From Tautonia rosea (GTDB lineage Bacteria; Planctomycetota; Planctomycetia; Isosphaerales; Isosphaeraceae), in the NCBI RefSeq assembly GCF_012958305.1, contig NZ_JABBYO010000010.1, positions 62,001 to 126,000 on the forward strand: DNA of 64,000 nucleotides, written 5' to 3'. A program made the position numbers and the translations under genes. Under the pieces are notes generated by a model. It did not search any database, was not told the origin of the DNA, and saw nothing but the letters and a program-made list of their open reading frames with translations. Shown here piece by piece: positions 62,723 through 64,000 of the stretch. Numbering within the stretch: position 1 is the stretch's first letter; every line of letters starts with the position of its first letter.

Positions 62723-63985
62723 ATGGCGACGACGAGCAAAGTGCACGTGACATGTCCCGGCTGTTCGCGGGTCCTTCGCGTCCCCCGCGAATTTCTCGGC
62801 CGACGGGCAGAGTGCAAGTACTGTGATGCGCCCCTCACGCTCGTTGAGGATCCCCCTGCCACGGACCAGTCCGAAGCCGCCTCGATCGACGCGATTTCTG
62901 AGGCGGACCACCGGCCCGCCTCGGTTGATGGTCCCACGTCCGATCCGGCTCAGGAGGCTCTGCTCGCCGAGCGAGACGCCCTGATGGCCGACCGGGATGC
63001 TCTTCAGGCGAAGATCGATGCGGTGAAGGCCGAGGCAACGACCATGCTGGACGATCTGATCGCCCGGCACGAACTAACCCTGGCCGAGCTGAACGCCGAT
63101 CGAACTCGGCTCGCCAACGAGCTGAAATCGCAACAGCAGGAGGCCGATCGCCTTCGGAACACCCTGATCACCGAGCGCGACACCCTACGCAACGAACGCG
63201 ACGCCCTGCTCGATCGGACCGATCGTCTCCAGGCCGAAGCGGCCGAGGCCGCCGATGCCCTGGAGGCCCTTCGCAACGAGGCCGAGGCCGATCGGGTTCG
63301 TCTGGCCGGCGAGCATGAGACCACTCGGACCGAGGCCGATCGTCGGCTGGCCGAGCTGACGGCTCAACTCTCCTCCTCCCGGACCGAGGTCGAGCAAGGC
63401 GTCCGAGATCGCGATGCCCTGCGGGCCGAGCTGGAGACCGTGAGTGATCAGCTCACGCAGGCCGAGTCTGCGCTGCGAAACCTGGAGCGTCAGCATGCCG
63501 ACGCTCAGGTCCAGGCGAGGACTCAGATCGATCGCCTGACCACCGAACGGGATGACGCCCTTCGCTCCGGAGCCTCGGCCACCGAGCGCGGCAAGGCCCT
63601 GGCCGCGCAGCTTCAGCAGCTTCAATCCGATCGTGATGCCCTGGCCGACCGCCTGCAAGCGCTTCAATCAGATCGGGACACGCTGGCGGCCGATCGCGAG
63701 GCGACGGAAAAGGCCCTGACTCAAGCCCGGCGAGACGCCGAGGAGGCTGCCGCCTCTCACGAGCACGATCTGGCCGAGGCGGCCCGGGCCCTCGAAGCCG
63801 AGCAAGGCCGATCGCAATCGCTCCGCAGCGAGGTCGCCGATCTGACCGACGCTCGCAACACGCTTCGGGAGGAGTTGACCTCGGCCCAGGCACAGATCAA
63901 GGTGCTCGACGCACAGCTGACCCAGGCCCAGACCTCCAGTTACCAGCTTCGAGCGTTGCTTCGCCGCATCGGATTGCCGTTCTGA
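62723..63985 (+). CDS. Zinc-ribbon protein with a long coiled coil
   Basis: The predicted protein has 420 residues. The N-terminus has a zinc ribbon, CPGCSRVLRVPREFLGRRAECKYC (in pieces, four cysteines, CxxC pairs). After a linker, residues of about 80-405 form a long coiled coil with strict heptads rich in L, A, R, D and E, with repeats such as ALQSDRDALADRLQALQSDRDTLAADRE. The C-terminus QLRALLRRIGLPF may be an end cap. The shape resembles cytoskeletal or scaffold proteins. The ATG at 62723 starts MATTSKVHVTCPGC; the open frame upstream to 62336 is not coding-like. The gene ends 15 bases before the window ends. Confidence 0.75.
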   Translation: MATTSKVHVTCPGCSRVLRVPREFLGRRAECKYCDAPLTLVEDPPATDQSEAASIDAISEADHRPASVDGPTSDPAQEALLAERDALMADRDALQAKIDAVKAEATTMLDDLIARHELTLAELNADRTRLANELKSQQQEADRLRNTLITERDTLRNERDALLDRTDRLQAEAAEAADALEALRNEAEADRVRLAGEHETTRTEADRRLAELTAQLSSSRTEVEQGVRDRDALRAELETVSDQLTQAESALRNLERQHADAQVQARTQIDRLTTERDDALRSGASATERGKALAAQLQQLQSDRDALADRLQALQSDRDTLAADREATEKALTQARRDAEEAAASHEHDLAEAARALEAEQGRSQSLRSEVADLTDARNTLREELTSAQAQIKVLDAQLTQAQTSSYQLRALLRRIGLPF

Positions 63986-64000
63986 TCGCGGGAGGAAGAG

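Overview
The window is a high-GC stretch of bacterial chromosome that looks like a planctomycete, most likely from the Isosphaeraceae. The evidence is a YTV-repeat secreted protein, a PEP-CTERM protein, an LEPR-type beta-helix protein, tandem Uma2 genes, loosely spaced ribosomal operons and GGCAG-heptad intergenic repeats. The family-level placement is inference. I recognised no rRNA, tRNA, CRISPR array or transposase.

Layout: 1-9 kb holds the 3' end of gyrA, a zinc-ribbon membrane protein, a GDP-sugar reductase, a BamE-like small protein, a YcjX-YcjF pair, an antitoxin/PIN-toxin pair and a secreted protein. 9-18 kb holds a secreted beta-helix protein overlapping nnrE tail to tail, an FmdB zinc ribbon, dnaA, and two overlapping glycosyltransferase genes. 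18-25 kb holds a small Cys-rich protein, fusA, two Uma2 paralogues, a sialidase-like protein and a nitrilase-family hydrolase.

24.8-43.2 kb is one S10-spc-alpha ribosomal cluster, from rpsJ to rplQ. It starts at a good sigma70-like promoter (24832) and ends at a long stem (43104). It includes secY, map and rpoA, lacks rpsN, rpmD, adk and infA, and carries an orphan HicB gene. Its spacers are unusually long and hold several kinds of inverted repeat, plus an apparent intrinsic terminator between rpsD and rpoA.

43-52 kb holds a HIT protein, two membrane or secreted proteins, a MarR regulator with matched palindromes in front of itself and of a DevCAB-type ABC exporter, a Tat-exported alpha/alpha-toroid protein and a ParDE pair. 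52-64 kb holds a PEP-CTERM protein, a J-domain protein, a repeat-rich spacer, a thioredoxin-like protein, the YTV protein, a phosphodiesterase-family protein, rpsL-rpsG (without fusA), a GNAT acetyltransferase, a DUF6065-like protein and a zinc-ribbon coiled-coil protein.

The most novel signal is at about 57230-57456 on the minus strand. There a promoter-like element, two short tetraloop hairpins (one a C(UUCG)G loop), a long-range helix and a perfect 10-bp intrinsic terminator with a 10-base U run define a probable small RNA gene with no matching protein.
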